From Pseudoxanthomonas koreensis_A (GTDB taxonomy: Bacteria > Pseudomonadota > Gammaproteobacteria > Xanthomonadales > Xanthomonadaceae): a stretch of 64,000 nucleotides of DNA. Below the pieces are notes generated by a model, which searched no databases, had not been told where the DNA came from, and saw nothing but the letters and a program-made list of their open reading frames with translations. Position 1 is the first letter of the stretch. Each line of letters opens with the position of its first letter. This document shows, piece after piece, positions 63,374 to 64,000 of this stretch. The translations under genes and the position numbers were made by a program. Location: positions 310,001 through 374,000 of the forward strand of contig NZ_CP169056.1 of assembly GCF_041890415.1 (NCBI RefSeq), given 5' to 3'.

Positions 63374-64000
63374 TTACAGCAGGTTCCTCGCCTTCAGTGC
63401 GGCGACCAGCTCGGCTACGTCCTTCACCATCACGCCCTTGCTGCGCGCGGTGGGCGGCGCATGGGCCAGGGTGGTCAGTACCGGCCCGGCATCCACGCCC
63501 AGCTCGGCCAGTTGCAGGGTCTCCATCGGCTTGCTCTTGGCCTTCATGATGTCGGGCAGCTTGATGAAGCGCGGCTCGTTCAGGCGCAGGTCGGTGGTCA
63601 CCACCGCCGGCAGGTCCACCTCCAGGGTTTCCAGCCCGGCGTCCACCTCGCGGGTGACGGTGGCCTTGCCGCCTTCGACCTCCAGTTTCGAGGCGAAGGT
63701 CGCCTGCGGGCGGCCCCACAGGGTGGCCAGCATCTGCCCGGTCTGGTTGGCGTCGTCATCGATGGCCTGCTTGCCCAGGATCACCAGGTCCGGCTGCTCC
63801 TTCTCCACCAGCTTGAGCAGCGTGCGGGCCGCGGCCAGTGGCTGCAGCGGCTGGTCGGTGACCACGTGGATGGCGCGGTTGGCGCCCATGGCCAGGCCGT
63901 TGCGCAGATGCGGCTGGGCATCGGCAGGAGCAATGGTGGCCACCACCACCTCGGTGGCGATGCCCTTGTCGCGCAGGCGCAGGGCCTCTTCCAGCGCGAT
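63374..64000 (-). CDS. etfB: Electron transfer flavoprotein subunit beta (5' part missing, runs off right edge)
   Basis: The last 208 codons of EtfB are present; about 40 residues of the N-terminus lie outside. Visible: IALEEALRLRDKGIATEVVVATI at the edge, LVILGKQAIDDDANQTGQMLATLWGRPQATFASK (the AMP-binding motif) and DLPAVVTTDLRLNEPRFIKLPDIMKAKSKP, the ETF-beta signature with the recognition loop, and the C-terminal AELVAALKARNLL. It pairs with etfA downstream. Confidence 0.96.
   Translation of the reverse strand: MALEEALRLRDKGIATEVVVATIAPADAQPHLRNGLAMGANRAIHVVTDQPLQPLAAARTLLKLVEKEQPDLVILGKQAIDDDANQTGQMLATLWGRPQATFASKLEVEGGKATVTREVDAGLETLEVDLPAVVTTDLRLNEPRFIKLPDIMKAKSKPMETLQLAELGVDAGPVLTTLAHAPPTARSKGVMVKDVAELVAALKARNLL

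Overview
The window is GC-rich DNA from a gammaproteobacterium of the Xanthomonadaceae/Lysobacteraceae (Xanthomonas, Stenotrophomonas, Lysobacter, Luteimonas or Pseudoxanthomonas relatives; the genus cannot be fixed from sequence alone). The reasons are the gene families (Xps-like type II secretion genes, PilU, fabA-fabB, BtuB under a cobalamin riboswitch), the dense short-overlap operons, and many copies of a REP-like repeat built on tgtaggagcccgtcttgcggg. No rRNA, tRNA, phage or insertion sequence was recognised.

Layout. 1-9443 (minus): an operon for an adaptor, an ABC ATPase, four FtsX/MacB-type permeases, an NtrC-type activator and an NtrY-type kinase (cut by the left edge). A near-consensus sigma-54 promoter and a cluster of TGTCCG half-sites lie just upstream of the adaptor, so the operon seems to encode its own regulator. 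9680-30620: mostly housekeeping and single genes, namely glmS, an FMN reductase, pirin, a duplicated-domain DUF1428 protein, a cysteine-synthase-like enzyme, an M3 peptidase, fabB-fabA, dinB, btuB with riboswitch, a TfoX-C protein, free Met-R-sulfoxide reductase, bioD, a phasin, queD, rhlE, an FAH-family hydrolase, maiA and pilU. 30721-34650: two DUF4398-type envelope proteins, a DUF465 protein, a 512-bp gap with a candidate small RNA, cystathionine beta-synthase, and a dense repeat cluster.

34648-46450 is a type II secretion system split into two divergent arms: gspG-H-I-J-K-L-M-(C-like)-D plus a lipoprotein on the minus strand, and gspE-gspF on the plus strand. An ABC-2 polysaccharide-export permease sits between the arms. 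Next comes a 533-residue secreted surface protein with a long structured leader and a strong terminator (46687-48579), then a scar of duplicated repeats, a broken HigA antitoxin and a small fragment of the surface-protein gene, then an AbiEii-like nucleotidyltransferase pair and a secreted protein of unknown function.

51160-62269 is a surface-glycan operon in one direction: a Wzt-type ATPase with C-terminal carbohydrate-binding domain, a glycosyltransferase, two sulfotransferase-like proteins, a 1151-residue fusion (sulfotransferase-like, coiled coil, GT2, GT4), an acyltransferase, an LTA-synthase-like transferase and two related lipoproteins. etfA and the 3' part of etfB close the window.

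Taken together, 34.6-62.3 kb could be one surface-layer locus: a type II system next to a candidate secreted surface protein, and a probably sulfated, acylated polysaccharide exported by a Wzm/Wzt pair whose two genes are 7.7 kb apart. This functional link is inference from gene order.
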